Assembly: GCF_964273065.1 (NCBI RefSeq)
Contig: NZ_OZ186815.1
Coordinates: forward strand, 6,386,001 to 6,450,000
Direction of reading: 5' to 3'
From: Nocardiopsis dassonvillei_B
GTDB lineage: Bacteria; Actinomycetota; Actinomycetes; Streptosporangiales; Streptosporangiaceae
Length of the DNA stretch: 64,000 nt
Part shown: piece by piece, positions 50,405 to 58,963 of the stretch
How the letters are laid out: every line of letters begins with the position of its first letter
Position numbering within the stretch: position 1 is the stretch's first letter
Made by a program: the position numbers and the translations under genes
Notes under the pieces: generated by a model
What the model was told of the DNA's origin: nothing
Database searches by the model: none
Seen by the model: only the letters and a program-made list of their open reading frames with translations

Positions 50405-51517
50405 ATGCAGTTCGGAATCTTCTCGGTCGGCGATGTGACCACCGACCCCACCACCGGCCGGACACCCACCGAGCATGAGCGAATCAAGGCCATGATCGAG
50501 ATCGCGCTCAAGGCCGAAGAGGTCGGACTGGACGTGTTCGCGACCGGCGAGCACCACAACCCGCCGTTCGTGCCGTCCTCGCCGACCACCATGCTCGGGT
50601 ACATCGCCGCCAGGACGGACCGGATCGTCCTGTCCACCGCGACCACCCTCATCACCACCAACGACCCGGTGAAGATCGCCGAGGACTACGCCTTCCTCCA
50701 GCACGTCGCCGACGGCCGGGTGGACCTGATGATGGGCCGCGGCAACACCGGGCCGGTCTACCCCTGGTTCGGCTACGACATCCGCGAGGGCATCCCCATG
50801 GCCCTGGAGCACTACAACCTGCTGCACCGCCTGTGGCGGGAGGACGTCGTCAACTGGGAGGGCAAGTTCCGCACTCCGCTGCAGGGCTTCACCGCCACCC
50901 CGCGCCCGCTCGACGGCGTGCCGCCGTTCGTGTGGCACGGCTCCATCCGCAGCCCGGAGATCGCCGAGCAGGCCGCCTACTACGGTGACGGCTTCTTCCA
51001 CAACAACATCTTCTGGCCCGCCACGCACACCAAGAAGCTCATCTCGCTGTACCGCCGCCGGTACGAGCACTACGGCCACGGCAAGGCGGACCAGGCCATC
51101 GTCGGCCTGGGCGGACAGGTGTTCATGCGCAAGAACTCCCAGGACGCGGTCAAGGAGTTCCGGCCCTACTTCGACCACGCGCCCGTCTACGGCGGCGGGC
51201 CCTCCCTGGAGGAGTTCACCCGAGAGACGCCGCTGACCGTCGGCAGCCCGCAGCAGGTCATCGACCGCACGCTGACCTTCCGCGAGATGTTCGGCGACTA
51301 CCAGCGCCAGCTCTTCCTCATGGACCACGCCGGCCTGCCGCTCAAGACCGTCCTGGAGCAGCTGGACCTGCTGGGTGAGGAGGTCGTGCCGGTACTGCGC
51401 AAGGAGTTCGCGGCAAACCGCCCCGCACACGTACCCGACGCACCCACCCACGCCTCGATGCTCGCCGCGAAGCGGGCCGAGGACCACAAAGAGGAGAACA
51501 CGGAGGCCCGGGCATGA
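50405..51517 (+). CDS. LLM-class flavin-dependent monooxygenase (CE1758 type)
   Basis: 370 residues. MQFGIFSVGDVTTDP, ALKAEEVGLDVFATGEHH, RIVLSTATTLITTNDPVKIA and VWHGSIRSPEIAEQAAYYGDG are luciferase-like TIM-barrel blocks. It uses reduced FMN and O2 on an unknown substrate. The next gene, an FMN reductase overlapping by ATGA, should supply FMNH2. GAGGAG lies 7 bases upstream of the ATG. Confidence 0.9.
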   Translation: MQFGIFSVGDVTTDPTTGRTPTEHERIKAMIEIALKAEEVGLDVFATGEHHNPPFVPSSPTTMLGYIAARTDRIVLSTATTLITTNDPVKIAEDYAFLQHVADGRVDLMMGRGNTGPVYPWFGYDIREGIPMALEHYNLLHRLWREDVVNWEGKFRTPLQGFTATPRPLDGVPPFVWHGSIRSPEIAEQAAYYGDGFFHNNIFWPATHTKKLISLYRRRYEHYGHGKADQAIVGLGGQVFMRKNSQDAVKEFRPYFDHAPVYGGGPSLEEFTRETPLTVGSPQQVIDRTLTFREMFGDYQRQLFLMDHAGLPLKTVLEQLDLLGEEVVPVLRKEFAANRPAHVPDAPTHASMLAAKRAEDHKEENTEARA

Positions 51518-52134
51518 CCGTCCGCCGCATCGTCACCGTCTCGGCGGGGCTGAGCACCCCGTCGTCCTCCCGGCTGCTCGCCGACCGGCTCACCGCCGCC
51601 ACCGAACGGGCGCTGGGGGACAGGGGGATCCGGGCCCGGGTGCGCACGGTGGAACTGCGAGAGCTGGCCCACGACGTCATGAACGCCATGGTCACCCAGG
51701 TGCCCACCGGCGAACTGCCCGACGTGCTGTCCGACGTGGCCGAGGCGGACGGGGTCATCGCGGTGACCCCGGTGTTCAACGCCTCCTACAGCGGGCTGTT
51801 CAAGTCGTTCTTCGACGTGGTCGAACCGGGCGCCCTGGACTCGCTCCCGGTGCTCATCGGCGCCACCGGCGGCAGCCCGCGCCACTCGCTGGTGCTGGAG
51901 CACGCCATGCGGCCCATGTTCTCCTACGGCCGTGCGTTGGTCGTCCCGACCGGCGTGTACGCGGCCTCGGAGGACTGGGGCGCGGGCAACGAGGGCGCCC
52001 GCGAGCTCAACGAGCGCATCGAGCGGGCGGGCCGCCAGCTGGCGCTGCTGGCGGCCGACCACGAGCGGCGCGAGGACGACCCCTACGACGAGCCGGTCGC
52101 CTTCGCCGACCTGATGTCCGGCCTGGGAACCTGA
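51514..52134 (+). CDS. NAD(P)H-dependent FMN reductase (CE1759 type)
   Basis: 206 residues, flavodoxin-like. IVTVSAGLSTPSSSRLLAD contains the phosphate loop, VIAVTPVFNASYSGLFKSFF the second FMN loop, and LPVLIGATGGSPRHSLVLEH the third. It is translationally coupled to the LLM monooxygenase (ATGA overlap), forming a two-component oxygenase. Confidence 0.9.
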   Translation: MTVRRIVTVSAGLSTPSSSRLLADRLTAATERALGDRGIRARVRTVELRELAHDVMNAMVTQVPTGELPDVLSDVAEADGVIAVTPVFNASYSGLFKSFFDVVEPGALDSLPVLIGATGGSPRHSLVLEHAMRPMFSYGRALVVPTGVYAASEDWGAGNEGARELNERIERAGRQLALLAADHERREDDPYDEPVAFADLMSGLGT

Positions 52135-52148
52135 CCCGCCCCCCCGTC

Positions 52149-52181
52149 CGGCCCCGGACCGGGAACCCCCGGCCGGGGCCG
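52149..52181 (+). terminator. Hairpin after the FMN reductase
   Basis: CGGCCCCGG (52149-52157) pairs with CCGGGGCCG (52173-52181), 15 bases after the stop. Confidence 0.5.
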
Positions 52182-52211
52182 CACCGCATCCGCGCCCGTC
52201 ACCCCGCCCCC

Positions 52212-52568
52212 ATGTCCCTGACCCCCTCCTGTCTCTCCTATCTGCGTCAGGCCGCCGAGACCGCCTCTTGGGACGCCGGGCGCCAGATCTCGTGGGTGGA
52301 GCGCACCGGCTTCGCCGTCGACGAGATCGCCCTCCAGGTCGACGACTTCCACCTCTACGCCGTGAACCGGCCGGAGACCTTCCCGGAGGGGGTGCGCAGG
52401 AACCTGTCGGCCCTGGTCGAGGTCTTCGACACCATGGCCGAGGACGGGTGGGCGCCCGCCGCAGTACACGCCTCCACCTGCTGGGCGGCCGTCCGTGCCC
52501 CGGCGGCCGCGATCGTGGAGGAGATGGGGGACGGGCTGTGGCTCCTGCCCGACGACGCATGGGACTGA
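52212..52568 (+). CDS. Unknown acidic small protein
   Basis: 118 residues (SWVERTGFAVDEIALQVDDF, VEVFDTMAEDGWAPAAVHAS), predicted soluble and alpha/beta. No clear ribosome binding site, but the codon pattern and length look genuine. I recognise no family. It lies between the FMN reductase terminator and the MDMPI-like gene. Confidence 0.5.
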   Translation: MSLTPSCLSYLRQAAETASWDAGRQISWVERTGFAVDEIALQVDDFHLYAVNRPETFPEGVRRNLSALVEVFDTMAEDGWAPAAVHASTCWAAVRAPAAAIVEEMGDGLWLLPDDAWD

Positions 52569-52616
52569 CGCCGTCAGGGCCGGGCGGGGTTCCGGGGGAC
52601 TCCCGGACGGCGGTTT

Positions 52617-52631
52617 CCGAACGGTGTTCGG
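52617..52631 (+). promoter_or_regulatory. Palindrome CCGAAC-GGT-GTTCGG
   Basis: A perfect 6-3-6 inverted repeat ending 13 bases before the next start codon. Its half-sites equal those of the paa operators but with a 3-base spacer, so a different TetR-type protein is more likely. Confidence 0.45.
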
Positions 52632-52644
52632 TAAGGTGGCGCGC

Positions 52645-53313
52645 ATGGATTCCGTGCGCATCTACAGCGAGGTCCAGGAGCGCCTGCTCGCCCTGGCCGC
52701 AGAACTCGACGACGCCGCCCTGGGCACCGCCGTTCCCGCCTGCCCCGACTGGACCGTCCAGCAGACCTACGCCCACCTGGCCGGGCTGTGCGCCGAGGTG
52801 GTCGCCGGAACCTTCACCCCGCCCGCCTCCGACGAGGCCACCGCCCGCCAGGTCGCCGAGCGGGCCGACCGCGGCATCGGCGAACTCTGCGACGAGTGGC
52901 GCGCGGCCACCCCCGCCCTGCTGGAGCTGCTGGGCACCGAGACCCGTCTGCGCTACCGGCTGCCCGTGGTGGACGCCTGGACCCACGAGAACGACATCCG
53001 CGGTGCCCTGGGCCTGGAGCCGGCCACCGGGCACGCCGACACCCTGCTCGACTTCTCCCTCACCGGCCTGGGCCGCGCCTGGCCCGGGCACGCGCCCGGC
53101 CTGACCGTCACCGCCACCGACGCCGGCCGCTCCTGGACCCTGGGCCCGGGCGGCACCCTGCACTGGCGCGGCACCGCCTTCGAGCTCTACCGCGCGCTGA
53201 TGGGGCGGCGCACCCCCGGCCAGATCGCCGCGATGGACTGGACCGGCGACCCCGCGCCGATCCTGCCCGCACTGTCCCTGCTCCCCGCCGCCGCGGAGCC
53301 CCTCACGGTCTGA
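52645..53313 (+). CDS. Maleylpyruvate isomerase N-terminal domain (MDMPI) protein
   Basis: 222 residues. The four-helix DinB-like start (YSEVQERLLALAAELDDAAL, VPACPDWTVQQTYAHLAGLC) and VVDAWTHENDIRGALGL are hallmarks of the TIGR03083/MDMPI family. Many members are mycothiol-dependent enzymes; catalytic details are not visible here. The C-terminal ~80 residues match the MDMPI_C domain. The palindrome at 52617 is just upstream. Confidence 0.82.
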   Translation: MDSVRIYSEVQERLLALAAELDDAALGTAVPACPDWTVQQTYAHLAGLCAEVVAGTFTPPASDEATARQVAERADRGIGELCDEWRAATPALLELLGTETRLRYRLPVVDAWTHENDIRGALGLEPATGHADTLLDFSLTGLGRAWPGHAPGLTVTATDAGRSWTLGPGGTLHWRGTAFELYRALMGRRTPGQIAAMDWTGDPAPILPALSLLPAAAEPLTV

Positions 53314-53462
53314 GCCGCCCCGGCGGCGCGGGACGCCCCGGCCCGGATCCGCGTACGCGCAAGGCGTCGCGGTCGGGCCGGGCGCCGGGCGCGGTCCGCG
53401 AATCCCCGGTTTCCCCTCCATTGCGCCCTCGCATCGACGGTGTTAACTTCTCCACATCGTTC

Positions 53463-53476
53463 TGGGAGCGCTCCCG
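53463..53476 (+). promoter_or_regulatory. CebR/CelR-like operator
   Basis: TGGGAGCGCTCCCG matches 13 of 14 bases of the CebR/CelR box TGGGAGCGCTCCCA, which controls cellulase and cellobiose genes in Streptomyces and Thermobifida. It is 253 bases before the mannanase start. Confidence 0.7.
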
Positions 53477-53651
53477 AAGGGGTGCCCCGACCGAGAGGGG
53501 CGCGGTCCGGCCGCGCCCCGGCGGAGGTCCCGGTGCCGGGTCCCCGTGCCCAGGACCCCCGACCCGGGGTTCGCGGCCCTTCCGGCCCCGCTTCGCCGCG
53601 GATGCCGGACGTGCTCGCGAACCGTGACACCGCACGACTCCTGTGCGAGAT

Positions 53652-53663
53652 GACAACGTTGTC
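53652..53663 (+). promoter_or_regulatory. LacI-type palindrome 1 (GACAACGTTGTC)
   Basis: A perfect 12-bp palindrome with the central CG typical of LacI-family operators; an identical copy lies 41 bp downstream. Confidence 0.65.
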
Positions 53664-53692
53664 CCGCCGTTCGGATCACTTCGACACAAAAA

Positions 53693-53704
53693 GACAACGT
53701 TGTC
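53693..53704 (+). promoter_or_regulatory. LacI-type palindrome 2 (GACAACGTTGTC)
   Basis: The second identical palindrome ends 24 bases before the mannanase start, where a bound repressor would block initiation. Confidence 0.65.
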
Positions 53705-53728
53705 CTTCATCTTTGAGGAGAACCCCCC

Positions 53729-55108
53729 ATGGTCCAACGTCTGTCCCTGGCCCTCGTGGCCCTGATCGGGATCGTCGCCCTCGCCTTCGCGGCGGCGGCC
53801 CCCGGCGTGCCCTCCGGCGCGCACCTCACCTCCTCCGCCGAGCCCGACACCGGTTTCCGGATCGAGAACGGCCGCCTCGTCGACGCGGCCGGCAACGACT
53901 TCGTCATGCGGGGCGTCAACCACGCCCACACCTGGTACCCGCAGGAGACCGACTCCCTCGCCGACATCAAGGAACTGGGCGCCAACACCGTCCGCGTCGT
54001 CCTCAGCAGCGGCGACCGCTGGACGGAGAACGGTCCCGCCGACGTGGCCGCCGTCGTCGCCGACTGCAAGGCCAACCGCCTGATCTGCGTGCTGGAGGTC
54101 CACGACACCACCGGCTACGGCGAGCAGTCCGGCGCCGCCACCCTCGACCAGGCCGTCGACTACTGGCTGCGGATCCAGGACGTCCTGGAGGGCGAGGAGG
54201 ACCACGTCCTGGTCAACATCGGCAACGAGCCCTACGGCAACGACCAGGCGACCGTGGCGAACTGGGCGGACGACACCTCCGCCGCGATCGCCAGGCTGAG
54301 GGACGCCGGCTTCCGGCACACCCTCGTCGTGGACGCCCCCAACTGGGGCCAGGACTGGTCCCACACCATGCGGAACGACGCGGCGTCGGTCTTCGCCTCC
54401 GACACGCACGCCAACACCCTCTTCTCGATCCACATGTACGGCGTCTACGCCCAGGAGTCGACGGTGGTCTCCTACCTGGAGCACTTCGCGGACGCCGGGC
54501 TGCCGCTGATCGTCGGCGAGTTCGGCCACGACCACAGCGACGGGAACCCCGACGAGGACGCGATCCTGGAGCACACCCGCCGACTCGGGCTCGGCTACAT
54601 CGGCTGGTCGTGGAGCGGCAACGGCGGGGGAGTGGAGTACCTCGACATGGTCGAGGGCTTCGACCCGGACCGCCTCACGCCGTGGGGCGAGCGGATCTTC
54701 CACGGTCCCGACGGCATCGCGGAGACCTCGGTCGAGGCACCGGTGTACGGCGGCGGGCCCACCGAGGAGCCCACCGACCCGCCCACCGAGGAGCCCACCG
54801 AGGGCCCGGGCGGGGACGGCTGCGAGGCCGTCCACACCATCGTCCAGGCGTGGTCGGGCGGGTTCCGGGCCGATGTCACCGTCACCGCGGACAGGGCGCT
54901 GACCGGGTGGACCGTGACCTGGACCGAGCCCCCGGGGCAGCGCGTCACCCAGTCCTGGAACGCCGAGGTCACGACCGACGGCCCCCTGGTCACCGCCGTG
55001 AACGCCCCCTACAACGGCACGCTCGCCGCCGGGGAGTCGGCCACCTTCGGCCTCGTCGGCGCCGCCGAGGGCGACCCGCAGGTCCCCGCGCTCACCTGCA
55101 CCGCCTGA
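53729..55108 (+). CDS. Secreted GH5 endo-beta-1,4-mannanase with CBM2
   Basis: 459 residues. A signal segment (~3-25, LSLALVALIGIVALAFAAAA) is followed by a GH5 domain (~40-345) very like the Thermobifida mannanase: RGVNHAHTWYPQE, VLEVHDTTGYGEQSGA, NIGNEPYGN (acid/base Glu167) and LIVGEFGHDHSDGNPDED (nucleophile Glu264). A Thr/Pro/Glu linker (~352-370) joins a C-terminal CBM2 (~373-459, WSGGFRADVTVTADRALTGW, final LTCTA with a Cys pair). It degrades mannan outside the cell. GAGGAG precedes the ATG at 53729. Three operator-like sites suggest control by cello- and manno-oligosaccharides. Confidence 0.94.
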   Translation: MVQRLSLALVALIGIVALAFAAAAPGVPSGAHLTSSAEPDTGFRIENGRLVDAAGNDFVMRGVNHAHTWYPQETDSLADIKELGANTVRVVLSSGDRWTENGPADVAAVVADCKANRLICVLEVHDTTGYGEQSGAATLDQAVDYWLRIQDVLEGEEDHVLVNIGNEPYGNDQATVANWADDTSAAIARLRDAGFRHTLVVDAPNWGQDWSHTMRNDAASVFASDTHANTLFSIHMYGVYAQESTVVSYLEHFADAGLPLIVGEFGHDHSDGNPDEDAILEHTRRLGLGYIGWSWSGNGGGVEYLDMVEGFDPDRLTPWGERIFHGPDGIAETSVEAPVYGGGPTEEPTDPPTEEPTEGPGGDGCEAVHTIVQAWSGGFRADVTVTADRALTGWTVTWTEPPGQRVTQSWNAEVTTDGPLVTAVNAPYNGTLAAGESATFGLVGAAEGDPQVPALTCTA

Positions 55109-55122
55109 CGCACGTTCCGCCT

Positions 55123-55156
55123 CCGGCCGTGCGGACCGCCCGGTCCGCACGGCCGG
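55123..55156. terminator. Bidirectional terminator, 16-bp stem
   Basis: Bases 55123-55138 pair perfectly with 55141-55156. It lies between the stops of the mannanase (55108) and the leftward flavin reductase (55161) and can serve both. Confidence 0.8.
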
Positions 55157-55160
55157 GGGC

Positions 55161-55757
55161 TCAGGGGCGGTAGGGACTGCGGTCGACCGCGCGCACCTCG
55201 CCCAGGGTGGACCACTCGTTGCGCCCCAGCCGGGCCAGCGGCCGCAGCCGCCCGGCCTCGGGCAGGCCGTCCCCGCCCATCACGCCCTCGTCCACCGCCA
55301 CGTGCACCACCCGGCCGAAGACCACCGTGGAGGTGCCGAACCCCGCCGTCGAGTGCAGCGCGCACTCCAGCGCCACCGGGGAGGCCGCCACCCGGGGCGG
55401 ACGCACCGCGGCGCTCTCCTCGCGCGTGATCCCCAGGGCCTCGAACTCGTCGACCTCCGGCGGGAAGTCGGTCCCGGACGCGTTGACCTCCTTCCACAGC
55501 GGCTCGGGCGCCAGGTTCACCACGAACTCGCCGGTGGCCTCCACGTTGCGCAGGGAGTCCTTGCGGCCGATGGACGTGAACTGCACGATCGCCGGATCGG
55601 CGCAGGCGATGGTGAAGAAGGAGTGGGGTGCCAGGTTGTCCACCCCGTCGGCGGAGGTGGTGGAGACCCAGGCGATCGGCCGCGGTACCACCACCGCGGT
55701 CATCATCCGGTAGAAGGCCCGGCCGGGCAGGTCCTCGGGAGTCCATTCGGTGCGCAT
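55161..55757 (-). CDS. Flavin reductase-like (DIM6/NTAB) protein
   Basis: 198 residues. RPIAWVSTTSADGVDNLAPH then SFFTIACADPAIVQFTSIGR and KDSLRNVEATGEFVVNLAPE are the FMN-binding split-barrel blocks. It would reduce flavin or carry out an oxidoreductase reaction. The ATG at 55757 could instead be the GTG at 55763. A GATAAT at about 55772 on the minus strand is a possible -10 giving a near-leaderless mRNA. It is divergent from the dehydratase at 55826. Confidence 0.88.
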   Translation of the reverse strand: MRTEWTPEDLPGRAFYRMMTAVVVPRPIAWVSTTSADGVDNLAPHSFFTIACADPAIVQFTSIGRKDSLRNVEATGEFVVNLAPEPLWKEVNASGTDFPPEVDEFEALGITREESAAVRPPRVAASPVALECALHSTAGFGTSTVVFGRVVHVAVDEGVMGGDGLPEAGRLRPLARLGRNEWSTLGEVRAVDRSPYRP

Positions 55758-55825
55758 GACCACCGATTATCCACAAGGTGCGGCCGACCCGTGACGACGC
55801 CCGCCGCGGCGGGCATACCCGGGCC

Positions 55826-56791
55826 ATGGAACTGGTCTCAGCAGACGACATCCGCGCCGCGGCCGCCCGCCTCCAGGGCTCGGTCGTGCGCACCCCCCTG
55901 ACGGCCGGCCCGCCCCAGGGCCCGCCGTTCCTCGTCAAACCCGAGAACCTGCAGCCGACCGGCGCGTTCAAGCTGCGCGGCGCCACCAACGCCGTCGCCC
56001 TGCTCAACCCCACCCAGCGCGCCCACGGCGTCATCACCCACTCCTCCGGCAACCACGGCCAGGCCCTGGCCTACGCCGCCGCCCGCCTGGGCGTCCCCTG
56101 CACGGTCGTCGTCCCCGACAACGCGCCCGAGGTCAAGGTGGACCGGATGCGCGACCGGGGCGCCCGGATCGTCCTCGTCCCACCAGCCGAGCGCGTCGGG
56201 ACGGCCGAGGAGATCTCGCGCGCCGAACTGCTGGCCCTGGTCCCGCCCTTCGACGACCGCGCCGTCATCGCCGGTCAGGGCACGGTGGGCCTGGAGATCC
56301 TGGAGCAGTCGCCGGAGGTCACCACGATCGTCGTCCCGGTGGGCGGGGGCGGGCTGGCCTCGGGGGTCGCCACGGCGGCCTGGACCGTCCACCCCCGCCG
56401 GGTGCGGGTGATCGGGGTGGAACCGGAGCTGGCCGCCGACGCCGCCGAGAGCCTGGAACTGGGGCGCCGGGTCGCCTGGGAGCCCGAGCGCACCCACCGG
56501 ACCATGGCCGACGGGGTGCGGGTGTGCCTGTCCGACCTCACCTTCGAGCACCTGCGCCACCGGCTGGACGGGATCGTCACCGTCACCGAGGAAGAGATCG
56601 CCCGGGCGGTCGCCCACCTGGCCCTGGGAGCGCGGGTGGTGGCCGAGCCCAGCGGGGCGCTGGCCGCCGCTGCCGTGCTGGCCGGGCGGGTGCCCGCGGT
56701 ACCGGGGCGGCCCGAGGCGACGGTCGCGGTGGTCTCCGGCGGCAACGTCGATCCGGACCTGTTCTCCCGGATCATCGCCGAGTACCGCTGA
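55826..56791 (+). CDS. PLP threonine/serine dehydratase (ACT-less)
   Basis: 321 residues. QPTGAFKLRGATNAV holds the PLP lysine, THSSGNHGQALAYAAARLGV the substrate loop and VPVGGGGLASGVAT the phosphate site. The C-terminal ACT domain of IlvA is missing, so this is a catabolic or other threonine/serine ammonia-lyase, or a related enzyme such as serine racemase. It is separate from ilvA at 10338 and near no isoleucine gene. Confidence 0.88.
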   Translation: MELVSADDIRAAAARLQGSVVRTPLTAGPPQGPPFLVKPENLQPTGAFKLRGATNAVALLNPTQRAHGVITHSSGNHGQALAYAAARLGVPCTVVVPDNAPEVKVDRMRDRGARIVLVPPAERVGTAEEISRAELLALVPPFDDRAVIAGQGTVGLEILEQSPEVTTIVVPVGGGGLASGVATAAWTVHPRRVRVIGVEPELAADAAESLELGRRVAWEPERTHRTMADGVRVCLSDLTFEHLRHRLDGIVTVTEEEIARAVAHLALGARVVAEPSGALAAAAVLAGRVPAVPGRPEATVAVVSGGNVDPDLFSRIIAEYR

Positions 56792-56948
56792 GGGACCCGC
56801 AGGAGCGGACGGGGGCGGGGACGGTCGCCGGACCCGGTGACCGCGCGGGGCGGCCTGTGCCCGGTCGGCCGGGACCGGACCGCTCCGCTCCGGCCCCTCC
56901 CGGCCGCGCAGCGGGGCCGGGAGGAGCCGGAGGTACAGGAGGCCGGGG

Positions 56949-57125
56949 TCAGGCCGTGCCGCCGGAGCGCTTCCGGGCGGAGGCCTCGCGCTGTTCCCGC
57001 TCGCGGCGGTCCTCGCGGCGGCGCAGCGCCATGTCGCTCAGGGCGGCCGTGCCGAAGGCCAGGATGATCCCCGTGATCAGCAGCAGGGTCCACAGGGCGG
57101 TACCGAAGGAGTCGGGATCGGTCAA
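56949..57125 (-). CDS. Small single-helix membrane protein
   Basis: 58 residues. A TTG at 57125 is chosen because GGAGG lies 5 bases upstream. One membrane helix (~12-32, LWTLLLITGIILAFGTAALS) is followed by a highly charged tail (RRREDRREREQREASARKR). Conserved short proteins like this are common in actinomycetes; role unknown. Confidence 0.65.
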   Translation of the reverse strand: MTDPDSFGTALWTLLLITGIILAFGTAALSDMALRRREDRREREQREASARKRSGGTA

Positions 57126-57232
57126 CGGAACCTCCAAGGGGTGCGGAACGCCGACGCCCCAACCGTAATAGGCGTTAACTTTCGAACCCAGTGTTCGCTC
57201 AGGTGAACTGCGTCATACGCGGTGCACGAGAA

Positions 57233-57260
57233 GGGCCCGGGACCTCCGGGTCCCGGGCCC
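57233..57260. terminator. 12-bp hairpin with TCCG loop
   Basis: Bases 57233-57244 pair with 57249-57260 around TCCG. It lies downstream of purB (stop at 57371) and upstream of the small membrane gene start at 57125, so it separates the two leftward units. Confidence 0.7.
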
Positions 57261-57370
57261 GAGCCCTACGGGGCGCCGCATCAGGCGGGGTCCGTGGCCG
57301 CGGGCCGGCCGCTGAGGGCGGTGGCGGGCCACGGACGGGCCGAGCCGGGGCGGGAGTTCGAGAAAACGAT

Positions 57371-58801
57371 CTAGAGGATGGACCCCGGAGCGTACGCCGC
57401 CGCCCGCGGGTGCAGCTCCACGATGGCGTCGATCCTCTCCACCACCGCCGCGACCTGCTCGGCCGCCGCACCCGTGAACGTGATCCGGTCCGCGAGCAGG
57501 GCCTCCAGCTCGGCCCGGTCCAGCGGGAACCGCTCGTCCCCGCCCAGCCGCTCCAGCAGCCGGTTGCCCACGCCCTCCTGGCGCATCGCCAGCGCCGAGC
57601 CCACGGCGTGCTCCTTGATCAGCTCGTGCGCCGTCTCCCGGCCCACGCCCGCCCGCACCGCCGCCATCAGCATCTTCGTGGTGGCCAGGAACGGCAGGTA
57701 CCGGTCCAGCTCCGCGGAGACCACCGCGGGGAAGGCGCCGAACTCGTCCAGCACCGTCAGCATCGTCTCGACCAGGCCGTCGAAGGCGAAGAACGCGTCC
57801 GGCAGCGCCACCCGGCGCACCACCGAACAGGAGACGTCGCCCTCGTTCCACTGGTCCCCGGCCAGTTCCCCGGCCATCGACGCGTACCCGCGCAGGACCA
57901 CCGTCAGCCCGTTGACCCGCTCGCACGAGCGGGTGTTCATCTTGTGCGGCATCGCGGACGAGCCCACCTGGCCCTCGGCGAACCCCTCGGTGACCAGCTC
58001 GTGCCCGGCCATCAGCCGGATCGTCTTGGCCAGCGAGGACGGGCCCGCGGCCAGCTGGACCAGCGCCGTCAGCACCTCGAAGTCGAGGGAGCGCGGGTAC
58101 ACCTGGCCCACACTGGTGAACCGGTGGGTGAACCCCAGGTGCGCGGCCACCTCGTCCTCCAGCCGCGCCAGCGCGGCCCGGTCCCCGCCCAGCAGGTCCA
58201 GCATGTCCTGGGCGGTGCCCACCGGGCCCTTGATGCCGCGCAGCGGGTAGCGGGTGATCAGCTCCTCCAGCCGGCCGAACGCCACCAGCACCTCGTCGGC
58301 GATCGACGCGAACCGCTTGCCCAGCGTGGTGGCCTGCGCCGCCACGTTGTGCGAGCGGCCCGCCATCACCGTCGTGTCGTACTCGGCGCCCAGCCGGCCC
58401 AGCCGCGCCAGCAGCGCCACCGTGCGGTCGCGCACCAGCAGCAGGCTGTCGCGGACCTGCAGCTGCTCGACGTTCTCGGTCAGGTCGCGCGAGGTCATGC
58501 CCTTGTGCACGTGCTCGTGCCCGGCGAGGGCGTTGAACTCCTCGATCCGCGCCTTGACGTCGTGGCGGGTGACCCGCTCGCGGGCGGCGATGGACTCCAG
58601 GTCCACCTGCTCCAGGACCTTCTCGTAGTCGGCCACCACGCCGTCGGGGACGTCCACGCCCAGGCGCGCCTGCGCGCGCAGGACGGCCAGCCACAGCCGC
58701 CGTTCGGCGACCACCTTGTACTCCGGGGACCACAGCCGGGTCAGCTCCGCCGAGGCGTACCGGGCGGCCAGGACATCGGGGATAACGGGTTTCGCGCTCA
58801 C
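57371..58801 (-). CDS. purB: Adenylosuccinate lyase
   Basis: 476 residues. ARYASAELTRLWSPEYKVVA, HVHKGMTSRDLTENV (active-site His region), MAGRSHNVAAQATTLGKRFA and the fumarase-superfamily signature GSSAMPHKMNTRSCE are present. It acts in purine synthesis (AICAR formation) and AMP synthesis. The GTG at 58801 gives VSAKPVIPDVLAARY, the usual start. No other purine gene is adjacent. Confidence 0.96.
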   Translation of the reverse strand: MSAKPVIPDVLAARYASAELTRLWSPEYKVVAERRLWLAVLRAQARLGVDVPDGVVADYEKVLEQVDLESIAARERVTRHDVKARIEEFNALAGHEHVHKGMTSRDLTENVEQLQVRDSLLLVRDRTVALLARLGRLGAEYDTTVMAGRSHNVAAQATTLGKRFASIADEVLVAFGRLEELITRYPLRGIKGPVGTAQDMLDLLGGDRAALARLEDEVAAHLGFTHRFTSVGQVYPRSLDFEVLTALVQLAAGPSSLAKTIRLMAGHELVTEGFAEGQVGSSAMPHKMNTRSCERVNGLTVVLRGYASMAGELAGDQWNEGDVSCSVVRRVALPDAFFAFDGLVETMLTVLDEFGAFPAVVSAELDRYLPFLATTKMLMAAVRAGVGRETAHELIKEHAVGSALAMRQEGVGNRLLERLGGDERFPLDRAELEALLADRITFTGAAAEQVAAVVERIDAIVELHPRAAAYAPGSIL

Positions 58802-58963
58802 GTTCGCCCACCCTACCGCGCTGAGCAGGGACACCCGCGCTCCGGACCCGGTCCGGGCGCCGGGCCCCGCACTCCGCCGCCCCGGGGGGGTAGGGCCGTC
58901 CCCACCCCCGGTCCGGTGGCCGGGCGGATTCCCCGCCGCTCCCCGGCTTCCTAACGTGGAGGC

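Larger units (their letters stand above)
53314..53728. other. Mannanase promoter region
   Basis: 415 bases with three operator-like palindromes (53463, 53652, 53693) and AT-richer DNA after 53650. No gene is seen in this stretch. Confidence 0.6.
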
